Assembly (NCBI GenBank): GCA_012934845.2
Contig: WNNJ02001962.1
Location: forward strand, 62,001 to 126,000
Direction of reading: 5' to 3'
Origin: Pomphorhynchus laevis
Taxonomy: Eukaryota > Acanthocephala > Palaeacanthocephala > Echinorhynchida > Pomphorhynchidae
DNA length: 64,000 nt
Shown here: positions 1 to 10,505 of the stretch, piece by piece
Layout of the letters: each line of letters starts with the position of its first letter
Numbering within the stretch: the stretch's first letter is position 1
Program-made: the position numbers and the translations under genes
The notes under the pieces: generated by a model
Told to the model about the DNA's origin: nothing
Databases searched by the model: none
The model's input: only the letters and a program-made list of their open reading frames with translations

Positions 1-1765
1 AGGATTCACAGAAATGTACAAAAAAGGATATTATTCAACTCTATAAAATATTTTGAGGTTGAGATTCCCGGACAGGTCCTTTCGAATAAATACTGGAGAA
101 CTAAATATAGGTTCCAGCTGAATAGGGATCAGGTGAACATTGCTCACCTTGACACATCTCAGTCTTCCTTTTGGAAGATATTCAAGAATGAGAAGTTTGC
201 CTGCTTGTAGGATAAAGCATTGGGCTGGATCGGTAGTATAGGCCTTGACAAAGTTTTGAAGGAGTCACTATTACTACAAAATTATGGAGCCGCTCAATCT
301 TCCCAACCAATCCCGCTTTGGTGTGACTCAGGAGCAGGTACTTATCTGTCACAAATATCCTTAACTCCTGGGGGCCACTTCTAGGCACCTCCAAATCCTA
401 TGCGCCACTCTCCAATCGTGTCCATCAGCTTTTGACAGACAGTCAGAGAAAGACGGTCGCCATCACATTGCTACAAGCCATCCCATCTGATGTTGCTGGC
501 ATTAATATCAGCCGTCGCGTTTTTATACCAACAAAGAAATCGATTTCATGTTCTAAAGATTTGCGGCCTATCTCAATTCAAAACTCCCTCATCTCCATTT
601 ACGAAAAGGCGCTTGCGCGTAAAGTTCACTACCATCTAAGTAGGCGAAATTTAATCCCCAGGTTGTCATGGCTACGTAAAAGATTGTCCGGTCCATACTG
701 CAATAGGTGAAGTGTATCAGTTTTGTCAAGATAATAGTCATCAGCTTGCTGTGACTGTTTTACTTGACTTTTCTGCTAGCATTTGACCGCATTTCCATTC
801 CTTTTGTTATCTCTTTTCTCAGGTCCCTTGGGTTGCCTGCGAGAATTGTTAACAGGGTGGAACTATTGTTGTATACCAAGATATTCTTATATGAAGATGA
901 CCACGATTCACGTCAGTTCGACCCTCTTACAGGTGTGCCTTAAGGTTCCCCACTTTCTCCAATCTTGTATCTTGCTGCCGATTGTTCTCTTCAGAACTTT
1001 TAAATGTGATCATCATCTCGTGCTATATAATGATACCACAGTCCTGTCTTCTGGACGCAGGTGCAAAAATGTAGTCTCAGACATGCGCCGTTTCTTTTAA
1101 AGATTTAAAGACCAGCCTACCATTCCAATCTTATTTTAAACTCCGAAAAATCGCAGGTGGTTGTCTTTCATGGCGTCTTTGCCAACAAAAAGAAGCTGAA
1201 GAGACTAGCACCCTCTCACTCTCCTCCATTTTGCAGCCTCAACAACTCCCCATCTTCACGAGTCGAGTAAAATATCTGGGGTTCACGGTTATGGTTAATT
1301 GGTCGGCAAAAGTTGACCTGCATTGACTTAAACGTATCCTTAAGAGATCTAGGTGGGCTCTAAAACGTCCCAGCACCTGTCATTGAATGGGAAAACCCAA
1401 GTACGCCTTTGGGGTACTTGGGCTATCTCGGGATCTTGGGATAAGTCTTCTCTAGAGGACGTCTCATAGAGCAAATACTAAGGTTTATCAAGCTCCTCAT
1501 CTCGAAATTACCGACCATAGTCCTCCTCAACTGGAATCTTAGTGGGTTGAGAGACCCCGAATGGTTCATTCAGAAGACGGCAATCCGGAGCGGCCGGGGC
1601 TCAGATCCCTCTAGACTTAAGGCCTGAAAGTATAGAATAAGTCAGAAGAAGCTGTTGGCGAAGATAGAACGTAGAAGAATGTTATTTGATAGGACTATGT
1701 GTTTTTGTGATTTTATCAACTTACGTATGCTCTGTTAAGAAAATCTTATTATTATTACTATTTCC
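1..1765 (+). mobile_element. LINE-A copy 1, decayed RT and 3' end
   Basis: This is the 3' half of a Jockey-like non-LTR retrotransposon whose better copy is at 34505-38310. It enters from the left window edge. Conceptual translation in shifting frames matches that copy from the endonuclease-RT linker (GWIGSIGLDKVL near 220), through RT (RPISIQNSL near 570, a DFSA block near 770) to the C-terminal FTSRVKYLGFTV block near 1255-1290. Many stops and frameshifts split it, so it is dead and fairly old. The 3' end is near 1740-1765 in an ATT-rich tail, as in the other copies. It abuts the LTR-element remnant that follows on the opposite strand. Confidence 0.85.
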
Positions 1766-3035
1766 GGATTTTCTTCTACGAATTTCATCGAAAGGCAGTC
1801 AAAACGATGAAGAAAGTCATGACCCAAAATGATATAAGCGCAAAGATTGCTAAGAGCAAACATTTTACTACAGATACTTGACTGCATTTATTTTCACATT
1901 TACTTATGCTACTTTACATATTCAGAACACTTTTAAAAGTAGACGAAGCCATTCGAGCAACTTCATGGTAAAGTGTAACCAGAATTCTAAAGCGTTCGAT
2001 AGTTTTTGACGATATAAAGTTGGCACTGCTTCCAGTATCAATAAGATCAGTCATTATATTCTCATTTACTTCGACGGAAACTAAGGATTTAGTCAGCCCT
2101 AATAACGCAATCGAAATGTTGAAGATGTTAATAGTGAAATCTGGGCAATGTCTATCGTATTTAAGTCAATTCTATTTATACGTTTTGTTGTCATGTATAC
2201 TTTAACGAAATGACCAACTTTATGACATAACCGGCATTTAGCTTTTAACGCAGGACACTGAGCTCGTGGATGTTTACATTTCCACAGAAAAAGCACGATT
2301 GTCGTGTGGCGTTTACTTCGATCGGTGACGACTTGTCACCAATAGTGTTACTGCACGATGTTACATTTATTTGATTAACAGCTGAAAGCAGAATGACTGG
2401 AATGCGGGTTTGCTTGTATTTCAGCTTGCTCAAGGGCATGATCTGTTTCATATGCATCGTCCAAAGAGGGAGTAGATCTTTCCAATAGTCTTTGACGAAT
2501 GGTAGTCGATGTCAACGCACGGATAAAGGAATTTCTAACATATTCATCGTGATACGTTTTAGCGTTTACGTCCTTCAAATCGCATTATTTGGCTAATGTC
2601 ATTAGTTCTTGCAAAAATTGATCTATTGTTTGTGTATTGGATTGCTTGTTTGCTGGTAAGATTTGACATAGGAAAACAATACTTCAATGTTTCACAAACT
2701 TAGCTTCCAGAACTTTCAATGCATCGGTAAACGTTTGACAGTCTTCAATATAACTATACAGATCCGAGCTTATCAGGTTTACGTAAAGCAGTAATTTGTT
2801 TGCTTCTTCGCGATTGAAAATACACGACAAAAACGAATTCAATCGAATTTTCTAGTGTCGCCAATGTGCATCAGCGTCGACCGAATCTTTCGATATTGTC
2901 AACACATAAGGTTTTAACAGCTTGTTTAATCACAATTTAAAAATTGCTGAATAAATTGTCGTCAACAGAAACAAACCGATAGGGGTCTAATCAACCATCT
3001 CTAACAAATAAGAATTATGTAAATAAAATAAGATG
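1766..3035 (-). mobile_element. Ty3/Gypsy Mag-like LTR element remnant (gag, protease, part of LTR)
   Basis: A fossil of a Ty3/Gypsy element read on the minus strand. Recognisable parts are a gag segment (2375-2578), a zinc-knuckle segment (near 2210-2300) and an aspartic protease segment with the D-T-G-S-S signature near 2025-2060. The upstream edge, around 2963-3035, resembles the ends of the LTR of the whole copy at 51891-55748, followed by the same kind of primer-binding stretch. RT, RNase H and integrase are absent. It is clearly broken, with several breaks, and looks older than the other two copies in the window. Confidence 0.75.
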
Positions 3036-3151
3036 TCAATACAATAATAAAGAATTAGTGCACAACAAATTAATTTATAAATCACACTTAATAAAACTAA
3101 AATTGATGATACAGGTATCTATTAAGATATAAACATGAAATTAACATCAAT

Positions 3152-4312
3152 TATTCTTATCGATGATTAACATTATCGATAATTAATTTTATCTCTTATC
3201 GTTAAGATTAATCTTATCGATGATTTATCTGATCGCTGATTAACCTTATCGGTGATTATTCTTATCGGTGATTATTCTTATCGCTGGTTATTCTAATCGA
3301 TGATTAATCTTATCGATGATTAATCTTATCGATGATTAATCTTATCAATGATTAACCTTATCGATAATTAATCTTATCGATCATTAACTTTATCGATGAT
3401 TACTCTTATCGATGATTAATCTAATCGATGATTAATCTTATCGATGATTAATCTTATCCATGATTAACCTTATCGATAATTAATCTTATCGATCATTAAC
3501 TTTATCGTTGATTACTCTTATCGATGATTAATCTTATCGATAATTATTCTTATCGATAAGATTAATCTTATCGATGATTAATCTTATCGATGATTAATCT
3601 TATCGATGATTAATCTTATCGCTGATTAATCTTATCGCTGATTAATCTTATCGATGATTTATCTTATCGCTGATTAATCTTACCAATAATTAACCTTATC
3701 GATAATTAGTCTTATCGATTATTAACTTTATCGATGATTACTCTTATCGATGATTAATCTTATCGATAATTATTCTTATCGATAAGGTTAATCTTATCGC
3801 TAATTAATCTTATCGCTGATTAATCTTATCGATGATTTATCTTATCGCTGATTAATCTTATCGATGATTTATCTTATCGCTGATAAATCTTATCGATAAT
3901 TAATCTTATCGATGATTATTAATATCGATAATTAATCTTATCGATAGTTAATCTTGTCGATGATTATTCTTATCAATGATTAATCTTATCGATAATTAAT
4001 CTTATCGATGATTTATCTTATCGATGATCATTCTTATCGCTGATTATTCTAATCGATGATTAATTTTATCGATGATTAATTTTATCAATGATTAACTTTA
4101 TCGATAATTAATCTTATCGATTATTAACTTTATTGATTATTAATCTTATCGATAATTATTCTTATCGATAAAATTAATCTTATCAATGATAAATCTTATC
4201 GATCATTAATCTTATCGATGATTAATCTTATCGATAATTAATCTTATCGATGATTAATCTTATCGGTGATTAATCTTATCGATAATTAATCTTATCGATG
4301 ATTAATCTTATC
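3152..4312. repeat. Minisatellite, 16-bp unit GATTAATCTTATCGAT
   Basis: About 70 head-to-tail copies of a 16-bp unit form roughly 1.16 kb. Each unit joins two perfect palindromes, GATTAATC and ATCGAT, so the array is almost identical on both strands in motif content. Variants change the second palindrome (ATCGCT, ATCGGT, ATCAAT) or GATTAATC to AATTAATC. A longer module of about 113 bp, holding ACCTTATCGATAATTAATC-like and ACTTTATCGAT-like variants, recurs near 3349, 3462 and 3686, which indicates higher-order amplification. Confidence 0.95.
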
Positions 4313-4539
4313 TACCTCTCTAGAATATCATGCTTGCTTAGAACAGCCTGTATGCATCAGTTACCGTTACAATGGCTGATTGATCACGAAATTCTGAACT
4401 TCTGCTTATTTCCTTCTAATTTTTAGCAAGTTTAATGAATTTTATTTCTATTTCTTAAAATGGAGAAGTATAAAACAATAAAATATTATTCAAATGCTAA
4501 ATTTAAAATATACTTATCAACAAAATATTATAACAAATA

Positions 4540-5375
4540 AATTTAATCTATTATGCGACCAATTTTTATGGATGAATAATAAATAATACGCTTTTATTAT
4601 AATAAGATACTAGATAATCAAATTTCATCAAAGGAAATATGTCATTAGCATGTATTCGATCCCGCTGTTATTTTGGGTCAAGGAATATAGGCCGTACTGA
4701 TGACCTCTACTCGTTATTCTGATACACCTTCTGTTATTTATTAGACAATTCATAAAAATTGACTTAATCATAAATTTTAATAATAAATTTTATTTTTCCT
4801 TCTGTTTGTGGCACGACATTATCCTCACAGGTATCGTTCATATTCTTGATACAGCAGGACGCCACTTATCAGCCTGGGTTGGTCTCATTAGCTGCTGACT
4901 CCGACGTACATTTCAGTTACGACCTTTAATAACTGCGTACTCCGTACACTGGTGCTGGTCGGATTTGAACTCAGCTAGTCTGTATCGCAATTCTACGCTA
5001 CATGCATTAGGCGGACTGCTCCAGTGGTGTAGATATACATTTCTGTATATTACTTTTGGTTGAGGATTGTTTTCTTACGATCTTTTAGAAACCTACCTTA
5101 TGTGTGTGATTCACTAGCCGTATCACTGTTTTTCAATATGCCACTTGCAATGAATGCTTTTTATTTTATTGTTATATAATAATAAATTGTACAAAATATT
5201 ATATAATTATTTATTATTTATAATTATTTATCTTTATTTTTAATTTATATAACAATTATATTTTTAATTTATATTTTAAATTAAATAAAATATATATATA
5301 GTTATTTATTATTTATAATTATTTATCTTTATTTTTAATTTATAAATAGCATAAAATACGTAGTCTCAGTTAGTT
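4540..5375 (+). repeat. RepA dispersed repeat, interrupted by a SINE
   Basis: The left part (4540-4795) matches the left and centre of the RepA family, with the block running from AATAAATAATAC to TTATTAGACAATTCATAAA. The right part (about 5160-5375) resumes with AT-rich sequence and the family's right end, AAATACGTAGTCTCAGTTAG. The SINE-like element at 4796-5160 sits between the two parts, so it inserted after RepA. Confidence 0.65.
4796..5160 (-). mobile_element. tRNA-derived SINE, copy 1
   Basis: Read on the minus strand, a tRNA-like head near 5035-4960 contains a plausible A box and a clear B box (GAGTTCAAATCC). A body follows that holds the conserved block CCCAGGCTGATAAGTG and ends near 4800 in an A-rich stretch. 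About 110 bp upstream of the tRNA-like head (5040-5160) is shared with the other two copies, so the mobile unit is larger than a simple tRNA SINE. Copies 2 and 3 are at 25795-26180 and 26195-26540. The family was not recognised by name. Confidence 0.65.
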
Positions 5376-5379
5376 GTTC

Positions 5380-6420
5380 TGATTTATTTGACCAATTTCG
5401 ATTACTAACTGCTTGGTGGTTATCAATTCACTTTTGGTAATCTATACTTTCGATTAATCACGTCTGTTTAGAACATTTCATTGGTATCAGTTACGGTGAT
5501 AATTTCAGATTGACCACGGTATTGCCAATTTAATTGACCAATTCCGGTTACTAATTTTTTTTAATAATTCAAAATATTATTAACAAATTAGTAGTCACCC
5601 TCAAATGGGTCTTATAAATGTCAGAATATAATATCTTTGTCCATATATCTTCGTTATAATTCTTATTACTCAGTTGTGATTAATACTTTTGTAATTTCTC
5701 CTCCTTAGCGTCATAGACACTGATTTTGCAATAGATATCGAAATGTTTGTTCTTATTCTTCTTATACAGTCATCATACCTATCTACGTCTTTTTCTGCTT
5801 GTCTAGTGGCAATCCGCTTAATCACACTGTTTGCTACAGGACCTATTCCTCCAACTGTCGAGAAAATCATCGGGTGGAATGCCGCTTGCTCAATTCTTGT
5901 AATTCTTTCTGCGTACTTTGCGTTTTTCCGACTTTCGTGGTATGTAAATGGATCAGTAATGCGCTCTAAGGAAAATGAAGGTGCTAAATTGTTGAAGACA
6001 CACTCGTCTATATAGGACATAATTCCGGTTATGTTCAATTCCGGTTACTAATTGTTTTGAGATAAGCAATCAACTTTATTCCATCATTATTTTCGATGTA
6101 TCTGTCTGTTTATAAAAGTCTGTTAGCATTCGTTACGGTGATAATGCCAGATTAACCACAGCATTGTCTTTTTGATCAATTCCGGTTACTATTTATTTGC
6201 TTGACGATTAACAATCCACTCTTTGGATTAAATAATTTGGTTCAATTATGTCTCTTTATAACATTCTGTTATCATCGGTTACGGTGAATTAAATTGACCA
6301 TCGATTATCATAGTCAATTAAATTGACCACGATATTGCCAATTTAATTAATCAATTCCAATTACTAAGTGTTTGGAGATTATCCATCTATTTGGGCTCTT
6401 ATATTCTTTCGGTCTATTGA
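5380..6420. repeat. Imperfect ~155-bp tandem repeat, about three monomers, interrupted
   Basis: Monomers start near 5388, 6031 and 6175 and share CAATTCCGGTTACTA, a block like GTTACGGTGATAAT and a run of ATTGCCAATTTAATT. The first two monomers are separated by the retroelement fragment at 5575-6038, whose edges are flanked by the CAATTCCGGTTACTAA motif. The repeat therefore existed before that insertion. Confidence 0.6.
5575..6038 (-). pseudogene. C-terminal fragment of a retroelement-like protein, copy 1
   Basis: A 122-residue reading frame (6038-5670, minus) aligns with the frame at 22011-22337. Shared pattern: KY..RI..IE, F.P...S, a GG(I/L)G motif, K(R/H)(I/L), Y.......IR..I.I.IA.S, and a final LR.RR. 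I know this pattern as the conserved C-terminal piece of polyproteins from animal retroelements, but I cannot name the clade. Downstream, near 5600, lies a small hairpin with ATTTGA in the loop (ACCC/GGGT stem), also found after the second copy. The opposite-strand frame at 5743-6015 is a shadow. Confidence 0.5.
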
Positions 6421-6489
6421 ATGGACGAACTATTTTTTATGATATCGTTTAAATCTTTTTATGATATTTTTAATACTCATATCAATAAA

Positions 6490-6985
6490 AATTATATTAT
6501 TATCCTTACCTTGCAGAAAATAGTAAAATATATAAATTAACACAATAATATTAAAAATAAATTTAAAATCATTAGCGGAAAATTTGTATAAATGGATAAT
6601 AAATAATATACTTTGTATTAGAAAAAGATAATAGATAGTTATTTCAGAGGAAATACATCATTAGCATGTATTTGGCCCCGCTGCTGTGTTGGGTAGAGGA
6701 GTTAGGGGCCGAAACCTGATAGCATAGCAGTTCCTCCTGATGACCTCTAATTCTTATTCTGATACAACGTCTGTTATTTATTAGTCAATTCATAAAAATG
6801 ACTTTTATTTTAAATTTCAATTTTTTATTTTAACTTGATTTAAATTATAAAAAATCTAAAAACAATTATTTATTTATTATTTAATTATTAAATTTTGATT
6901 TAGCATTATTATGTTTTGTTTATTTTATAATTATATTAAATACTAGACTCAATTAGCTGATTTGATTTGAACTAAGTCATATCAG
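6490..6985 (+). repeat. RepA dispersed repeat
   Basis: This copy contains all diagnostic blocks: AATAAATAATATAC, the segment GGGGCCGAAACCTGATAGCA, CAGTTCCTCCTGATGACC, TTATTAGTCAATTCATAAA and an AT-rich right half that ends near the TAGACTCAATTAGCTGATTT box. It has no coding capacity. Confidence 0.75.
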
Positions 6986-7298
6986 GAAAAAGTATTTTTT
7001 AGAATTATAAATGATAAAATATTTCAAATAAAAAATGTAAATGTAAAACGATATTAAAAAATGTAAATTTATTTATTTTTTAATTAATTAACTTAAAAGT
7101 GACGATATTAAGCGATAAAAATTAATTTTAATGATTGTTTTTCCAAACCTATGATATGTTTCCTTGAATAACTGTTTAGATTTGAAGCTTCTAATCATCA
7201 TGTTTTCTTTAGAGTACAATGTGGAAAGTGTTCTTCGTTATATTGCTTGCCATGAACGTTGTCTGTACATTTATTAATTTTTAGAGAGATTACAAAAT

Positions 7299-7577
7299 AT
7301 GAAAAGTATAAATCCAGATTGCCAATTGTTGAAGGATACATATGACAACTGTTTTAACCAATGGTTGAAAGAAGTATTTCTTCGAGGAAAAAGTGACGGA
7401 TCTGACCCATGCATTGATTTGTTCAGCAAGTATCAAAAATGTGTAAAGGTAGTAAACCGCAAACTTGCTAAAATTTTATCTAGTAACATTTATATATTTG
7501 AAGGACACTTTACGCAAGAAGAAAATAGAAATCAAGGAGCCGTTTCTAGAGGATTTCTCGCTAAACGCTTACGATAA
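7299..7577 (+). CDS. TRIAP1: TRIAP1/Mdm35-like twin-CX9C mitochondrial protein
   Basis: 92 residues with the twin CX9C pattern of the TRIAP1/Mdm35 family: C-x9-C at C9 and C19 (CQLLKDTYDNC), then C41 and C51 (CIDLFSKYQKC). The segment NQWLKEVFLRGKS matches the conserved F-x-x-W-[FL]-x-E-x-[FY]-L-[RK]-G core. Family members live in the mitochondrial intermembrane space, are imported by the MIA pathway and pair with PRELI/Ups proteins for phospholipid transfer. The start at 7299 gives the normal short lead before the first Cys. The C-terminal tail (residues 55-92) is longer than usual and basic at its end. No intron interrupts the frame. The gene stands alone among repeats, and no polyadenylation tract or flanking duplication marks it clearly as a retrocopy. 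Confidence 0.8.
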   Translation: MKSINPDCQLLKDTYDNCFNQWLKEVFLRGKSDGSDPCIDLFSKYQKCVKVVNRKLAKILSSNIYIFEGHFTQEENRNQGAVSRGFLAKRLR

Positions 7578-7579
7578 AA

Positions 7580-8380
7580 ACAAGCGAAAATAATGATTTA
7601 CGTTTGCCAATTGTATATTTTTTACACAATCTGAGAGAAAATCTAGTTGCCTGATTTAAATCTGTACACAAGGCAACGTATTTTTAAGATTGCATGTTCT
7701 TGCAAAATTGATTGTTTCTTTAGAAACATTCATCAGAATGTTTTAGGGATATTGAGTACATTTTCTTTGTCGACATGTAATAACAACTTTAACATTAAAC
7801 AAACGCTAATTTTTTAATCTGCGCTGAGATTTAATACAAACGCAGAAAATACGATTTTTATATGTTATTAATACTGCGTTTCCTGGGTTGTAGATAGCGG
7901 AAGTTTCTTTATATATTAAGAGAAGCTGCGAAATAAGCAGTTTTTACACCGACGAATAAGCAGTCATGGACAAGCAGCAGCGAAGCTATTGCTACGAATA
8001 TAAGATGGCTCTCTTATTCCTATAAAATGACGTACTGACTCAAAAGAAATTTAGTTTCGTGACATGGCGAGTCTGTCCTGCCCTTAATAAATACATACCA
8101 ATGCCTCGTATCTTACAAAAAAGCCAAATCGTTAACAGTTAGTTAAACTTTCTTTGTTATTCACTTCGTAAATTACAAGGAAAGCACATCCAGGAGACGG
8201 TGATTTCTTTGTACTTTATAATACCGGTCATTTAATGAGCCCGCTGATGTCTATTACATTGAAAATAATTCACTGTATTAACTTCGAAAGCGCAAGCTAC
8301 GTTATGCAATTAGCATATAGTAATTTCTTCCTGCTTTAATCTATATATAGTATGTTTTTTATATGTATTCGTTGTATGTG
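7580..8380. other. No gene seen
   Basis: AT-rich sequence without a convincing frame, repeat or RNA gene. Confidence 0.5.
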
Positions 8381-8429
8381 CTGCAACTGATGCGGCTTCT
8401 CAAAGCCGAAACGGTATGCCCTCTTGCAG
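8381..8429 (+). ncRNA. Decayed type I hammerhead ribozyme
   Basis: Stem I is CUGCAA (8381-8386) with UUGCAG (8424-8429). The core reads CUGAUGC (8387-8393), where the consensus is CUGANGA. Stem II is GGCU/AGCC (8394-8397 and 8404-8407), followed by GAAA (8408-8411). Stem III pairs GG with CC around a UAUG loop, but has a C.C mismatch next to the cleavage site, which reads CUC instead of GUC. The fold is clearly hammerhead, but two core positions are altered, so activity is unlikely. Confidence 0.55.
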
Positions 8430-8499
8430 TGTTGAAACATTAAATTCTCTACGTATAGAGAGATCCAGATATGTGTAATAGACAGTCCTGGTTAAACCA

Positions 8500-9300
8500 A
8501 ATCTCAACAACAATAAAGCATTTCGCTGTAACGTATCTCACTAATATCGTGAATTCAATAATCATCCATAAGCACCTTAACATACACTTAAAATAATGTT
8601 CAAAGCTCAAACATCAGAACTACCCCTAATCTGACTCAGTGCGAATTAAGCATAAGCTCTGCACATGGCAGCGCGTATTGCAGTTTAACCATCCATCATG
8701 CACTATATTCTTTTTAATAGAAACGATGTTTTTTTACAGGGACACTTTCAAGTGCACAAATATATAAAATATAATTTGTTGTAACACCTGACCTGGGACA
8801 CCCGATAGTGTACTCATAAATAAATCACTATGTTTTCCTCGCAAGAAGGCATAAACACCAGGCATCATCAGGCACTAAATTCTATTGATATTATTGAAGT
8901 TTGCCGTGTCACATAGGATGACTAGGCATACGTAGCGATTTGAATATTGCGAGAATAATTCGGTTCTATTTCTTAGTCTGATGAGGATATATCGAATGTT
9001 GCATGATGTTTATGCCTCCTTGTGAGGAAAACATAGTGATTTATTTTTAAGCACACCATAGGGTGTTCCGCATCCTGGGATCCTCAGTAATACTATCTGG
9101 TAATACGCATTGCCATGCACGAAGCTAATGCTAAATTTTCTCTGATCATTCAGACTAAGGGTAGTTCTGTTTTTCGAGTATTAAACACTGTTTGAGTGTG
9201 TTTTAACGTGTCCATGGATGATCATTGAAGTCACGGTACTGATGAGCTCCGTTAGAGCGAAATGCATCTACCGTTGTTGAAGTTTGCCGTAACACATAGG
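8500..9300. repeat. Imperfect inverted repeat around tandem ribozyme-bearing units
   Basis: The stretch 8500-8870 read on the minus strand matches 9004-9300 read on the plus strand at roughly three quarters identity by eye. It includes the blocks GGAAAACATAGTGATTTATT, GGGTAGTTCTG and GGATGAT.ATTGAA, and a decayed ribozyme copy near 8525-8560 (minus). The stretch 8893-9030 is also repeated directly at 9278-9415, giving a 385-bp head-to-tail period. Such tandem plus inverted arrangements are typical of Penelope pseudo-LTRs and of retrozymes. Confidence 0.65.
9233..9274 (+). ncRNA. Type I hammerhead ribozyme
   Basis: Stem I pairs ACGGUA (9233-9238) with UACCGU (9269-9274) without mismatch. The core is CUGAUGA (9239-9245). 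Stem II is GCUC/GAGC (9246-9249 and 9255-9258) with loop CGUUA, followed by GAAA (9259-9262). Stem III is only AU/AU around GC, and the cleavage triplet is AUC (after 9268). The stem III stretch AUGCAU is self-complementary, so two RNAs can pair through it. Minimal hammerheads of this kind are known from Penelope-like elements and retrozymes and are thought to work as dimers. All invariant core bases are present. Confidence 0.8.
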
Positions 9301-9415
9301 ATTACCTGGCATACATAGCGACTTTGAATATTGCGAGAATAATTCGGTTCTATTTCTTGGTCTGATGATGTATAGAATGCTGCCTGGTGTTTATGCCTCC
9401 TTGCGAGGAAAATAT

Positions 9416-10140
9416 TATACATATATATACGTTATCATCAGTAGTAGACCGCTGTTCCGGATCCTCGGAGGATACGGAATTATACATTTAAATTGTTTAT
9501 TATTAACCGAACGCCCAGCAATTAGAAAGAGAACACTTATTTTACGTTTCGGCTTTAGCCTTCTTCAGAAATCTACAAAAAAAACACAAGTAGAACAATA
9601 TAGTACACAGAGTAATAGCAAAGCATTAAAATGTCGAATCTATCTATCTTTAAAATTGTAGATCGAAATATCGTTCACTCCAAATGGCTCGTCAGTCGCA
9701 AATCGTCCTATCGCCCTCATCTCCGCCTTCCATCGTTATTCTATTGTAGGATATCCTGCGCCAACCACTGCATACCGGAACGTATGTTTCTTTTCTATAA
9801 CATGACGTACGACCGCATCATTACCGGTTCTTTTGGTCTTGATGTCTGTTCGTCGGTTGTTTAATCGCAAGCGGAGTGGACGACCAATATACTGTGCTCA
9901 ACACTCGTTGCATGTACCGCAATATAATCCGTTGTACCGCAATTATGGCATCCGAATATTCTGTGTCTAATACCTGTGGAAGTACTGTATATCGCAGTGC
10001 ATTCCTCAACTACATTACAACTCAAACACCTTGATCTTCCATAGCGTTAAAGTACCCGGCAACGCTCATCGGTAAAATGAAGTACCCACTGATCGTTTCA
10101 TTTTACTTAGCACATCTGTGCACCACCATTATACATGCCG
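9416..10140 (-). mobile_element. Penelope-like element fragment with GIY-YIG endonuclease
   Basis: On the minus strand near 9990-9780, adjoining frames read CGTCNECGAQYIGRPLRL, then a basic LNNRR segment and DAVVRHVIEKKH. This is the cysteine-rich lead and GIY-YIG start typical of PLE endonucleases. At least one frameshift separates the Cys-rich lead from the domain. The 3' tail on the minus strand (9568-9540) carries CUGAAGA, a GGC/GCC hairpin and GAAAC. The minus-strand upstream part (10110-10035) matches the conserved block GAAACGA...GATGAGYGYTGCCGG of the 361-bp repeats at 26913-27830. The RT domain is missing. Confidence 0.6.
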
Positions 10141-10394
10141 CATCCATACACAAATGCACTAATTAAAATAGCTTCTACCATCTGCAGAGCTAACATTTTG
10201 GATTCACTTTATAACAAAAATGTTTATATCTTAGAAATATAAACGTTTCATATAAAATTGTTTTTAATTACATCAAATATCATATTACCGTTTCCAATAA
10301 AAGCTCCGAACCAGAACGAGTATTACTTTTTGCATAGAAACTGTATCTTAGAGAATTTTCTCGATTTTGAAGCGATACCTTATTACTTGAAATA

Positions 10395-10505
10395 GTCATA
10401 TGCTATATTTGATGCATCGTCTGTTATTTATTAGTCAATTCATAAAAATGACTTTTATTTTAAATCTTAACCTAAGCTATTTTATATTATTTTAAATATT
10501 AAATA
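10395..10505 (+). repeat. RepA fragment
   Basis: This short piece contains CATCGTCTGTTATTTATTAG and TCAATTCATAAAAATGACTT of the RepA centre. The stretch from 10510 to 10970 that follows shows no gene. Confidence 0.55.

Noticed and set aside
3152-4312. CRISPR-like array
   Set aside because: Units are contiguous without unique spacers, and the DNA is animal.
8981-9003. CTGATGAGGATATATCGAAT as a hammerhead core
   Set aside because: Stem II would need a zero-base loop, and the direct-repeat copy at 9363 does not keep it.
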